Positions 5,934-13,822 of a DNA stretch of 19,947 bases are shown here, piece by piece. The first letter of the stretch is position 1. Each line of letters begins with the position of its first letter. A model generated the notes under the pieces. It was not told the origin of the DNA. It searched no databases and saw only the letters and a program-made list of their open reading frames with translations. Source of the DNA: Desulfobacteraceae bacterium (GTDB lineage: Bacteria > Desulfobacterota > Desulfobacteria > Desulfobacterales > Desulfobacteraceae); assembly GCA_024225895.1 (NCBI GenBank), contig JAAEMC010000267.1:1-19947 (forward strand), written 5' to 3'. The translations under genes and the position numbers were made by a program.

Positions 5934-7484
5934 ATGGTACATCGTTTGATTAAATTTATGTTTTTTGCATTCATCCCTTTTTTGCTGGCCGCAAATGTCT
6001 GGGCAGCTGAAAAGAACATGGTCTTTGCCTCACCCTATGGGGTAACCACTTTAGATCCCAGTGTCTCATATTCCACTGAGCTGGGATATATGGCAAATAT
6101 CTATGAAACCTTAATCCGGGTAAATCCGCCGGGAAGCAGCGACCTTTTCAGCTATCTCCTGGCTACGGGCTATAGCGCATCAGCAGACGGCCTTGAGTAT
6201 ACATTTACTCTTAGAAAAGGCGTGAAGTTCCACGACGGTACTAACTTTAATGCCCAGGCAGTAAAATTTTCCATTGAAAGAACAAAAAAGCTTGGCAAAG
6301 GGGCCGGCTTTATCTGGGCGGACCTTAAAGAGATCCAGGTCATTGATGATTATACTGTTAAATTTGTTTTAAATATCCCGGTTCCCCTTCCACAGATCGC
6401 GGCATCTGCCTATGCATCTTATATTATGAGCCCCGGTGTGAAAGACAAGGACTCTGCGTGGTTTAACAAAGGCAATGATGCCGGTACCGGACCATATATG
6501 CTGAAAAACTATAAAGACGGCGAATCCTGGATGTTGGCAAAGTTTGAACAATACTGGGGCGGTTGGGATGGAAAACATGTGGAAAATATCCTTGTAAAAT
6601 ATACCAAAGATCCCTTAACCCAGCTCCAGATGCTCCAGGCTGACCAGGCCATGCTGGTGGGAAGAATCCCTTTGGACAGTTACCCATCTGTTAAAAAAGG
6701 AAAAAATACAAAGGTATTGTATGGACCAAGTTACCAGAATTACATGGCATTTTTCAACACCACACGTCCTCCCTTAGACAATGTGAAAGTGAGAAAAGCC
6801 CTGGCCCACGCAATACCCTATGACGACATCATTACCATAGGATTCAACGGTATGGCAAGCCAGGCAAGGGGACCGGTTCCCCAGGGTCAGTTTGGCGGCA
6901 CCGAAGATGTCATCCAGCATAAATATGACCTGGAACTTGCAAAAAAACTGCTGGCAGAGGCAGGCCACAAAGGCGGCGGTTTTAAGCTGTCCTTGTCATA
7001 TGCAGCGGAAAATGCCCAGGAAGCAAGGTTTGCCCCCCTTATCCAAAGCGAGTTTAAAAAAATTGGTGTGGAGGTCGAGATCAAGGCCCTGGCATGGAAT
7101 ACCCAATGGTCCATGGCTAAAGAAGATCCAAAAAAAGCACAGGATATATTTCTTCTGCTCTGGTGGCCAACCTACAGCGATCCATACGAAACCCTTTTTT
7201 CCCTGCTTCACGATGAAGGAAAGAAGCCTGTCTGGAACCTGGCCTACTATAGAAATGCCGCCTATGATGATATGATCCGAAAAGCCTATGAAACCATTGG
7301 ATCAAATCCTCAAAAGGCTCTACAATTGTATGTGGATGCCCAGAACCTGGTACAAAATGATGTTCCCGTGGCCTGGGTTGTGGATATTGTGGCCAACTGG
7401 CCCATGAATAAAAAATTACAGGGACTGGTCATGAATCCCGCATATCCCAATGTGCCTTTTTTCTATGAGATGCATCTGGAATAA
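5934..7484 (+). CDS. periplasmic binding protein of a dipeptide/oligopeptide-type ABC importer (SBP family 5)
   Basis: A 516-residue exported solute-binding protein of the DppA/OppA type. Residues 1-25 form a signal peptide ending NVWAA before EKNMVF. There is no lipobox cysteine, so it should be free in the periplasm. Typical family segments follow: TTLDPSVSYSTELGYMANIY then ETL, TFTLRKGVKFHDG then NFNAQAVKFSIER, GTGPYMLKNYKDGE, and DNVKVRKALAHAIPYDDI. Length fits the family (500-550). A strong AAGGAGG lies 5-6 bases before the ATG, giving high expected expression. It is the first transporter gene of the cluster, 89 bases after the regulator and separated from the permease by a large hairpin. 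Family 5 proteins bind peptides but also nickel, opines, sugars and other small solutes, so peptide specificity is not assured. Confidence 0.9.
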   Translation: MVHRLIKFMFFAFIPFLLAANVWAAEKNMVFASPYGVTTLDPSVSYSTELGYMANIYETLIRVNPPGSSDLFSYLLATGYSASADGLEYTFTLRKGVKFHDGTNFNAQAVKFSIERTKKLGKGAGFIWADLKEIQVIDDYTVKFVLNIPVPLPQIAASAYASYIMSPGVKDKDSAWFNKGNDAGTGPYMLKNYKDGESWMLAKFEQYWGGWDGKHVENILVKYTKDPLTQLQMLQADQAMLVGRIPLDSYPSVKKGKNTKVLYGPSYQNYMAFFNTTRPPLDNVKVRKALAHAIPYDDIITIGFNGMASQARGPVPQGQFGGTEDVIQHKYDLELAKKLLAEAGHKGGGFKLSLSYAAENAQEARFAPLIQSEFKKIGVEVEIKALAWNTQWSMAKEDPKKAQDIFLLLWWPTYSDPYETLFSLLHDEGKKPVWNLAYYRNAAYDDMIRKAYETIGSNPQKALQLYVDAQNLVQNDVPVAWVVDIVANWPMNKKLQGLVMNPAYPNVPFFYEMHLE

Positions 7485-7502
7485 ATGAATACACAAATCA
7501 AA

Positions 7503-7546
7503 TATCACAGTCTTTTGGGCAGTATTATGCCCGGAAGACCGTGATA
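7503..7546 (+). other. large intercistronic RNA hairpin between binding-protein and permease genes
   Basis: TATCAC (7503-7508), GTCTT (7510-7514) and GGGC (7517-7520) pair with GCCC (7529-7532), AAGAC (7535-7539) and GTGATA (7541-7546). One A-C mismatch occurs, the TT/GG step can pair by wobble, and the loop is AGTATTAT. It is followed by A-rich sequence, not a T tract, so it is not a standard intrinsic terminator. The likely role is 3'-end stabilisation or partial transcription attenuation, which would keep binding-protein mRNA above permease mRNA. Confidence 0.65.
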
Positions 7547-7566
7547 AAAAGGAATTGAATTTTTCC

Positions 7567-8577
7567 ATGCTCTTGTTTCTTTTCAAACGCTTTGCCGGTC
7601 TGATTGCCCTTTTGGTGGTGTTAAGCACACTGGTATTCTTTTTTACACGTTCTTTGCCCGGAGATGTGGCCGCCCTTTATGTTGGTGGAACCGCCAAGGC
7701 CGAAGAGATCGAGCGTGCGAGAGTTGAGCTTGGGCTGGATAAGCCTTTAATCGTACAATACAAATGCTATATACAAAAATTGCTGCAAGGCGATATGGGA
7801 ATCTCATTGCGCACCCACCGCCCGGTAATGCAGGATTTAATGGAAAAAATTCCCATGTCCATGGAACTTGTGTGCTGGGCATTGCTTTTCGCCGCTTCAG
7901 GCGGAGTGCTCTTAGGGGTTACTGCAGCCTATCACCAGGGCAGCCTCTTGGATGAAGTCATTAAATGGTTTACATCTGCTGCCGTGAGTATTCCTATTTT
8001 CTTTTTTGCCCTGCTGCTGCAATTATTTTTTTTCAATGTATTGGGATGGTTTCCCCTCCAGGGACGTTTGGATACCTTTCTAGAATTTTCAAATCCCATT
8101 GAAAATATCACGGGATTCAGCCTGGTGGATACAATTATTACCGGCAATTTTGCTGCCTTTTTTAATGTGGCGTGGCACATGGTCCTTCCTGTGGCAGCAT
8201 TGACCATTGGCCCTTTGGGTATTATTGCCCGGCTGACCCGTTCAGCATTACTGGATGTAATGCAGCAGGATTATATTCTGGCGGCCCGGGCATCGGGCAT
8301 CAGTGAATGGGTACTGTTTTTTTATTATGGACTGCGAAATGCGTTATCCCCTGTTTTAACCGTCATTGGTCTTTCTGTTGCCTTGATTTTGCTGTCCACC
8401 TTTTATGTGGAAATGATCTTTAACTGGCCAGGCATTGGCTATTATGCCCTGGCCGCTATTATGAGTCTGGATTACACTGCGCTTATGGGTGTTTCTCTGA
8501 TGATCGGAACGGTCTATGTGATGGCCAATACATTAATGGATATTGTCCGGCGCATTGTAGATCCGAGGATAAAATAG
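7567..8577 (+). CDS. ABC importer inner-membrane permease, DppB type
   Basis: A 336-residue permease with about six membrane helices. The N-terminus MLLFLFKRFAGLIALLVVLS and the following FFFTRSLPGD are typical of DppB/OppB proteins. The C-terminal half carries the EAA loop that contacts the ATPases (LLDVMQQDYILAARASGISE, then the region ending NALSPVL), followed by FYVEMIFNWPGIGYYALAAI. The ATG at 7567 matches where related proteins begin; a TTG at 7555 lies only 1-2 bases from the GGA and is less likely. The GGA-to-ATG spacing of 13 bases is long, suggesting modest translation. It pairs with the following permease. Confidence 0.88.
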   Translation: MLLFLFKRFAGLIALLVVLSTLVFFFTRSLPGDVAALYVGGTAKAEEIERARVELGLDKPLIVQYKCYIQKLLQGDMGISLRTHRPVMQDLMEKIPMSMELVCWALLFAASGGVLLGVTAAYHQGSLLDEVIKWFTSAAVSIPIFFFALLLQLFFFNVLGWFPLQGRLDTFLEFSNPIENITGFSLVDTIITGNFAAFFNVAWHMVLPVAALTIGPLGIIARLTRSALLDVMQQDYILAARASGISEWVLFFYYGLRNALSPVLTVIGLSVALILLSTFYVEMIFNWPGIGYYALAAIMSLDYTALMGVSLMIGTVYVMANTLMDIVRRIVDPRIK

Positions 8578-8589
8578 GGAAAAGTGTGT

Positions 8590-9498
8590 ATGGAATTACA
8601 AGCAGAATCATATGAGCAAATGGCAAAGCAGGTGGTTAAAGAACACCGGCAGGTCAAGTGGTTCCTTTTGGGGCAGCTGCTAAAACGTAAAGCTGCCATG
8701 CTGTCTTTAATCATATTGGTGCTTACGGTGACGGCAGCCCTGTTTGCGCCCTGGGTAGCGCCGTATCCGGATCAGGGTATGGGGGCGGTCAATATTTCAC
8801 AACGTCTTTCTCCTCCTTCCAATGAGCATCTGCTTGGCACGGACATCTATGGCAGGGATATGCTCAGCCGGGTTATCTGCGGAGCCCGCATCTCTATTTT
8901 CGGCGGGATGTTTATTGTGGTTACGGCCGCCTTCATTGGGGTGCCATTGGGTCTTTGGGCCGGATACAATGAAGGGAAATCCGGGGCAGTGATTATCAAA
9001 GTAGTGGAGCTGTTCTTATCTTTTCCCGCCACCTTGATCGCCATGGCCATCACAATCCTTTTTGGCGCAGGGTGGTCTACTGCCTTGATTGCCCTGGTCA
9101 TTCCCTGGTGGCCCTGGTATACCAGGCTGGTCCAGGGAGAAGTCCTTTCCATTAAACAGATGCTCTATGTCGAGGCGGCCCGGATGCTGGGCTACGGCAA
9201 AATATATATAATTTTTCGTCATCTTCTGCCCAATGTCATTACGCCTGTGATTGTTATGATTCTTTTGGATTTGGGACCGGCCATCATTGCCATCGGGTTG
9301 TTGAGTTTTTTAGGACTTGGCACCCAGCCCCCCATGGCAGACTGGGGCCTGATGGTCTGGGAAGGGGCCCAGAATATTTTAAGCGAATGGTGGATTGCCA
9401 TCGTACCGGGCTGTGCCATGTTTATTGTAGTCACGGCATTTAATATTTTTGGAGATGCACTCAAGGATATTTTAACACCGGGCCGATCTTCCGGATAA
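8590..9498 (+). CDS. ABC importer inner-membrane permease, DppC type
   Basis: A 302-residue second permease. It has a cytoplasmic N-terminal region, a first helix near LSLIILVLTVTAALFAPWVA, and the DppC/OppC hallmark sequence LSPPSNEHLLGTDIYGRDML. The EAA loop is EVLSIKQMLYVEAARMLGYG followed by RHLLPNVITPVIV, then FLGLGTQPPMADWGLM and a last helix before ALKDILTPG. The ATG at 8590 is chosen because AGGGA lies 9 bases upstream; the GTG at 8584 is too close to it. The gene begins 12 bases after the first permease. Together they form the heterodimeric channel. Confidence 0.88.
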   Translation: MELQAESYEQMAKQVVKEHRQVKWFLLGQLLKRKAAMLSLIILVLTVTAALFAPWVAPYPDQGMGAVNISQRLSPPSNEHLLGTDIYGRDMLSRVICGARISIFGGMFIVVTAAFIGVPLGLWAGYNEGKSGAVIIKVVELFLSFPATLIAMAITILFGAGWSTALIALVIPWWPWYTRLVQGEVLSIKQMLYVEAARMLGYGKIYIIFRHLLPNVITPVIVMILLDLGPAIIAIGLLSFLGLGTQPPMADWGLMVWEGAQNILSEWWIAIVPGCAMFIVVTAFNIFGDALKDILTPGRSSG

Positions 9499-9512
9499 TA
9501 CTGAAAGGAAAA

Positions 9513-10565
9513 ATGATCAGGCAAATGGAAAAGACAATTCCCCAAAAAGCAAGACAGAAGACAAAGGCTATTCTGGAAGTCCGGGATTTAAATGTTGCTT
9601 TTAAAACCGCCCGGGGCAAGGCAAAAATTTTGGAAGGGGTGAATTTTGAATTGTTTCCAAAAGAGATTTTGGCCCTTGTGGGTGAAACCGGGTCTGGTAA
9701 AAGTGTTACGGCAAAATCAATTCTGAATCTTTTTGGAAACTATCCCGGACAAATCCAGGGCCAGGTGTGGTTTGATACTCAAGATCTTTTAACCTTGAAA
9801 GATGCACAACTTGAGTCTATCAGGGGCAACCGGATTTCCATGGTATTTCAAAATCCTCAATCCAGTATTAATCCCTTGTTTACTCTTGGAGAGCAGATTT
9901 CAAGGCTGATCCGTCTATACCTTGTCCCTGAAATTAAAATGGCTCGGCAGGAAAACAATCTTACTGAAAAGCAGGCTGTCATTCATATTGCCCGCCAGAA
10001 ATTAAATGAGGTCGGGTTAACCGATATTGACCGGCTTCTCAAGTCCTATGCCGGGGAGATCAGCGGAGGCATGGCCCAGCGGTACCGCATTGCATTAGCC
10101 CTGCTCTCATCTCCTGAGATACTTATTGCAGATGAAGCTACCAGTGCCCTGGATGTTACAGTACAGGCTCATATTTTAAAATTGATGAAAGCCCTGTGCC
10201 AAAAAAAGCAGACAGCCATTTTGTTCATCACCCATGATCTGGGTATTGCCGCCCAGATTTGTGACCGGGTAGCGGTCATGTATGCCGGCAGAATTGTGGA
10301 GGTCGCCAAAACAAAAAGTCTGTTTGAAAATCCGTTGCACCCATACACCAGGGGGCTTTTAAAGGCGGTTCCAAAATTTGGTAAAAAAGAAGATCTCTCT
10401 TTTGTACCGGGTATGATTCCTGATCTTGTTCACCCTCCAAAAGGATGTCGGTTCCATACACGCTGTTCCCAGGCAATGACAATATGCCGGCGGGAAAAAC
10501 CAAGGAGAGTTGCGGCAGAAAGCCGCCATGATGTCTCCTGCTTTTTATATGAGCTTGAAAAATAA
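9513..10565 (+). CDS. ABC importer ATPase, DppD type
   Basis: A 350-residue nucleotide-binding subunit. It has Walker A (GETGSGKS, 57-64), Q-loop (VFQNPQSSINP), signature ISGGMAQR (the SGGM form is normal in D-type subunits), Walker B with catalytic Glu (ILIADEATSALD) and the switch His (FITHDLG). The C-terminal oligo_HPY extension (HPYTRGLLKAVP) ends with four cysteines at 312, 318, 325 and 343. A four-Cys [4Fe-4S] site has been described in a DppD structure, so a cluster is possible. AAAGGA lies 3-4 bases from the ATG. It lies 14 bases after the DppC-type permease and its stop abuts the next ATG. Confidence 0.9.
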   Translation: MIRQMEKTIPQKARQKTKAILEVRDLNVAFKTARGKAKILEGVNFELFPKEILALVGETGSGKSVTAKSILNLFGNYPGQIQGQVWFDTQDLLTLKDAQLESIRGNRISMVFQNPQSSINPLFTLGEQISRLIRLYLVPEIKMARQENNLTEKQAVIHIARQKLNEVGLTDIDRLLKSYAGEISGGMAQRYRIALALLSSPEILIADEATSALDVTVQAHILKLMKALCQKKQTAILFITHDLGIAAQICDRVAVMYAGRIVEVAKTKSLFENPLHPYTRGLLKAVPKFGKKEDLSFVPGMIPDLVHPPKGCRFHTRCSQAMTICRREKPRRVAAESRHDVSCFLYELEK

Positions 10566-11597
10566 ATGACAAATAATAACCATATGAATGAATCCTTAAT
10601 GACGCTTTCAAAGGTGAACACCTGGTTTGCCAATGAGAAAACAATAACAGGCAAGCCGGTTTCCTGGATTAAGGCTGTCAATGATGTGACCCTGAATATC
10701 TACAAAGGAGAAAGCTTAGGCCTTGTGGGAGAATCCGGATGCGGCAAAAGTACCCTGGGAAGAACCATTTTGCGGCTGGTTCCCTTACATTCAGGGGGGA
10801 TTCGGTTCATGGGGGATGATATTGCAAGTTTATACGGCAAAAAATTAAGGCCTTTTCGGTCAAAAATGCAGATGGTTTTCCAGGATCCCAAGGCATCCTT
10901 GAATCCTAAGATGAACATCTTTAAAATTTTGAGCGAGGCATTGTATTTGAATACAGTTCTTGGAAAAAAGGATTTTTTAGAGCAGGGGGTGAAACTTCTC
11001 AACCTTGTAGATTTAAGACCGGAGCACATCTTCAGGTATCCCCATGAGTTTTCCGGCGGCCAGCAGCAGCGGATCAGCATTGCCCGAGCCCTGGCAACTG
11101 ATCCGGATTTTATTGTTTTTGACGAGGCCACCAGCGCCCTGGATGTCTCAGTCCAGGCCCAGGTGATTAATCTGATCCACGAGCTTCGCCGGCAATTGAA
11201 GCTCACTTATCTTTTTATCAGCCATGATTTAAGCATCATGGCCCATGCATGTGACCGGGTGGCGGTTATGTATGCCGGTCAGATCGTGGAGGTGCAAAAA
11301 GCGCAATCATTGTTTTCTGCACCCCGTCATCCCTATACCAGGGCATTGAAAGATGCGGTGCCTGTGGCAGATCCCTCATCAAAAAAGGGGCTTTCGATTC
11401 TTAAGGGAGAAGTTGCCAAGTTGTCTGATCTGCCGTCCGGGTGCTATTTTCATCCCCGGTGTGAATTCAAACAGGATATTTGCAGCAAAGAACCGCCTGA
11501 TGTTTATAAAACAGGCAAGAGAAGCTGGGTAAGGTGTCATTTCCAGGAAGCATTGTGGGAGCAAAGAGAATTAATGGATACGAAGGAGTCAGCATGA
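10566..11597 (+). CDS. ABC importer ATPase, DppF type
   Basis: A 343-residue second nucleotide-binding subunit. It has Walker A GESGCGKST, Q-loop VFQDPKASLNP, signature FSGGQQQRISIARAL, Walker B FIVFDEATSALD and the switch His FISHDLS. The C-terminal HPYTRAL extension carries cysteines at 293, 299, 306 and 324, with the same 6-7-18 spacing as the partner ATPase. The ATG follows the previous stop directly (TAAATG) and no good ribosome binding site precedes it, so translation is probably coupled. Its own end overlaps the next gene by 4 bases (ATGA). It completes a five-subunit importer. Confidence 0.9.
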   Translation: MTNNNHMNESLMTLSKVNTWFANEKTITGKPVSWIKAVNDVTLNIYKGESLGLVGESGCGKSTLGRTILRLVPLHSGGIRFMGDDIASLYGKKLRPFRSKMQMVFQDPKASLNPKMNIFKILSEALYLNTVLGKKDFLEQGVKLLNLVDLRPEHIFRYPHEFSGGQQQRISIARALATDPDFIVFDEATSALDVSVQAQVINLIHELRRQLKLTYLFISHDLSIMAHACDRVAVMYAGQIVEVQKAQSLFSAPRHPYTRALKDAVPVADPSSKKGLSILKGEVAKLSDLPSGCYFHPRCEFKQDICSKEPPDVYKTGKRSWVRCHFQEALWEQRELMDTKESA

Positions 11598-12439
11598 GTC
11601 GTTTATTAGGCATTGGCGTATGCCAGATGGAAGTGGATCCGGATGATATTCAAAAAAATTTGGATAATATTAAAAATCAGGTCCGCCTGATCAAATTTTA
11701 CAGTCCCTGGGTAAAGATGGTGGTGACCCCGGAACTCTGCTTTTACAAGGCAGCGGACATGGAAAAAAGTGCCATGGCCATTCCCAATGAAATCACCGAA
11801 TTTTGTTCGAGCCTGGCCCGTGAGTACCAGATTTTTCTCATTGCAGGGTCTTTGTACGAAAAAGAAGGGCAAAAAATTTATAATTCCACCCCGGTCTTTG
11901 ACGACCAGGGTAATATGTTTGGTGTCTACAGGAAGATGTACCCCTGGCGGCCCCATGAGAAAACGGCTTCCGGTAAAAAACCCCTTGTGTTTGACATTCC
12001 CAGAATCGGCAGGGTCGGCCTTTGTAATTGTTATGATCTGTGGTTTCCAGAGCTTTTAAGAGAGCTTGTATGGCAAGGGGCCCGGATTATTTTTATCCCT
12101 ACGGCCGCAGGTACCCAGGACCGGTCCCAGGAAATTATTTTAAGCCAGGCAGCTGCTATTCAGAACCAGTGTTTTATTGTGGGCGTCAATGGGGTCGGAT
12201 TTGGCGGCAAGGGTCAGAGCATTATTGTTGATCCCCAGGGAAATATCGTCCAGCAGGCCGGGCAGCGCCAGGAAAATCTGATTGCCATGCTGGATTTTGA
12301 TGCGGTCACACAGTCAAGGCAATATGGAATTGCAGGGGTCACCCGGTCTTTGGCTTCATTTTTCCATGAGAAGCACAGGTTCTCCTACCAGAAACAAGCC
12401 TTTGACAAGAGCCCTGTATACCGGGAGAACCAATTGTAA
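11594..12439 (+). CDS. nitrilase-superfamily carbon-nitrogen hydrolase (amidase)
   Basis: A 281-residue cytoplasmic amidohydrolase. The catalytic residues are visible: E47 (VTPELCF), K114 (YRKMYPWRPHE), a second Glu E122, and nucleophile C146 (LCNCYDLWFPEL). The K-to-E spacing of 8 and K-to-C spacing of 32 equal those of aliphatic amidase AmiE (K134, E142, C166), and RK-x-x-PW-x-P-x-E is also amidase-like, but it lacks AmiE's long C-terminus. Family members hydrolyse amides, N-carbamoyl amines or nitriles; an amide is favoured here. The ATG at 11594 has AAGGAG 5 bases upstream and overlaps the previous stop, indicating one transcript. Position before a transaminase suggests that it releases an omega-amino acid and ammonia, as DavA does with 5-aminovaleramide. 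Substrate is inferred. Confidence 0.85.
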   Translation: MSRLLGIGVCQMEVDPDDIQKNLDNIKNQVRLIKFYSPWVKMVVTPELCFYKAADMEKSAMAIPNEITEFCSSLAREYQIFLIAGSLYEKEGQKIYNSTPVFDDQGNMFGVYRKMYPWRPHEKTASGKKPLVFDIPRIGRVGLCNCYDLWFPELLRELVWQGARIIFIPTAAGTQDRSQEIILSQAAAIQNQCFIVGVNGVGFGGKGQSIIVDPQGNIVQQAGQRQENLIAMLDFDAVTQSRQYGIAGVTRSLASFFHEKHRFSYQKQAFDKSPVYRENQL

Positions 12440-12476
12440 CAGATCATACCATTCATGAATAATCTTGGAGAGAAAA

Positions 12477-13790
12477 ATGACGGATAATAAAAAAACAAAA
12501 GAATTAAATGGTCTGCGGGATAAGAATATGGCCAAGGGATTTGCCAGCGCCCGGTCTATCTGTGTCCAAAAGGCAGAAGGTGCAACCATATGGGATATGG
12601 ATGGCAGGGAATATATAGATTTTGCCGGTGGTATTGCCGTGATGAATGTGGGGCATTCCCATCCGGATGTGGTGGCTGCGGTCAAAAATCAGGCAGATAA
12701 ATTCATGCACACCTGTTTTATGGTCCTGCCCTATGAATCCCCAGTCAGGCTGGCTCAAAAACTGAACACCCTGGTACCCGGAGAAAGCCCAAAAAAGACC
12801 ATGTTTGTCAATTCCGGTGCAGAGGCTGTGGAAAATGCTGTGAAAATTGCCAGGTATTATACCAAAAAGACCGGTATTATTGCATTTGAAAATGCATTTC
12901 ATGGCCGGACACTCATGGGCATGAGCCTGACCAGCAAGGTGCAGCCCTACAAACTGGGATTTGGTCCATTTGCTCCTGAAATTTACCGGATCCCTTTTGC
13001 CTATTGTTACCGCTGCTCGTTCGGCAAGGAATATCCTTCCTGCGATATAGCCTGTGCTGATCATCTGGAATCTTTTTTAATCACCCACTGCGCCCCTGAA
13101 ACCACGGCTGCACTTATCGCAGAGCCGGTTCCCGGAGAGGGAGGTTATATGGTGCCTCCGCCGGAATATTTCCCTGAACTCAAAAAGATTTGTGATGCCC
13201 ACGGTATCCTGTTCATTGCAGACGAAATCCAGACCGGCATTGGCCGGACAGGCCCGATGTTTGCCATGGAGCACTGGGGGATTGAAGCAGATATCACCAC
13301 CACTGCCAAGAGTCTTGCCGCTGGTATGCCCTTAAGTGCCGTGGTTGGTAAAAAAAAGATTATGGATTGTGTACACCCCGGTGGTGTGGGCGGTACCTAT
13401 GGCGCCAATCCATTGGCATGTGAAGCAGCTTTAGCTGTACTATCAGTCATTGAAAAGGAAAATTTGCTGAAAAAGGGTAAAGATCTTGGCGAAAAATTGA
13501 GTACTGCCTTGAATGATCTGAAAGATGATTTTAAAATCATCGGGGATGTGAGATGTCTGGGGCCCCTTGCTGCTTTAGAGCTGGTCAAGAATCGGGAAAC
13601 AAAAACCCCGGCACAAGAAGAGACCAAAGCCATAACCGATTATTGTTTTAAAAAGGGCCTGGTTCTGCTTTCCTGCGGGGTTTACGGTAATGTTTTACGG
13701 TTTATGATGCCTTTGGTCACCACAGATCAGCAATTGGAACAAGGGATTAACATCCTGAATAATGCGTTTGAATGGCTTGAAAAAAGGTAG
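12477..13790 (+). CDS. class III PLP-dependent aminotransferase (GABA/omega-amino acid type)
   Basis: A 437-residue fold-type I aminotransferase. It moves the terminal amine of an omega-amino acid to a 2-oxoacid, giving a semialdehyde. PLP residues are present: NSGAEAVENA (112-121), FHGRT (141-145), D249 in FIADEIQTGIGRTG, and Schiff-base lysine K278 in TTAKSLAAGMPLSAVVG. Residues aligned with E. coli GabT specificity positions are kept: I53, E216 and E221 (EPVPGEGG), and the Arg in GNVLRFMMP. An insertion has four cysteines, C177, C180, C189 and C193 (YCYRCSFGKEYPSCDIAC), seen in some GABA aminotransferases and possibly metal- or Fe-S-binding. The ATG at 12477 has GGAG 6 bases upstream. It lies between the amidase and the AOR, which would use its aldehyde product. 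Exact substrate (GABA, 5-aminovalerate, beta-alanine) is unknown. Confidence 0.88.
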   Translation: MTDNKKTKELNGLRDKNMAKGFASARSICVQKAEGATIWDMDGREYIDFAGGIAVMNVGHSHPDVVAAVKNQADKFMHTCFMVLPYESPVRLAQKLNTLVPGESPKKTMFVNSGAEAVENAVKIARYYTKKTGIIAFENAFHGRTLMGMSLTSKVQPYKLGFGPFAPEIYRIPFAYCYRCSFGKEYPSCDIACADHLESFLITHCAPETTAALIAEPVPGEGGYMVPPPEYFPELKKICDAHGILFIADEIQTGIGRTGPMFAMEHWGIEADITTTAKSLAAGMPLSAVVGKKKIMDCVHPGGVGGTYGANPLACEAALAVLSVIEKENLLKKGKDLGEKLSTALNDLKDDFKIIGDVRCLGPLAALELVKNRETKTPAQEETKAITDYCFKKGLVLLSCGVYGNVLRFMMPLVTTDQQLEQGINILNNAFEWLEKR

Positions 13791-13822
13791 CGCCACACTA
13801 AAAGGATCAAGGAGAATGGGTC

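Noticed and set aside
6369..7305. Several antisense or alternative-frame open frames within the binding-protein gene
   Set aside because: Composition is that of complementary coding sequence and none shows a domain, signal peptide or start site.
12504..13064. 186-codon antisense frame within the aminotransferase gene
   Set aside because: Long but antisense to a conserved enzyme; no protein-like motif or start signal.
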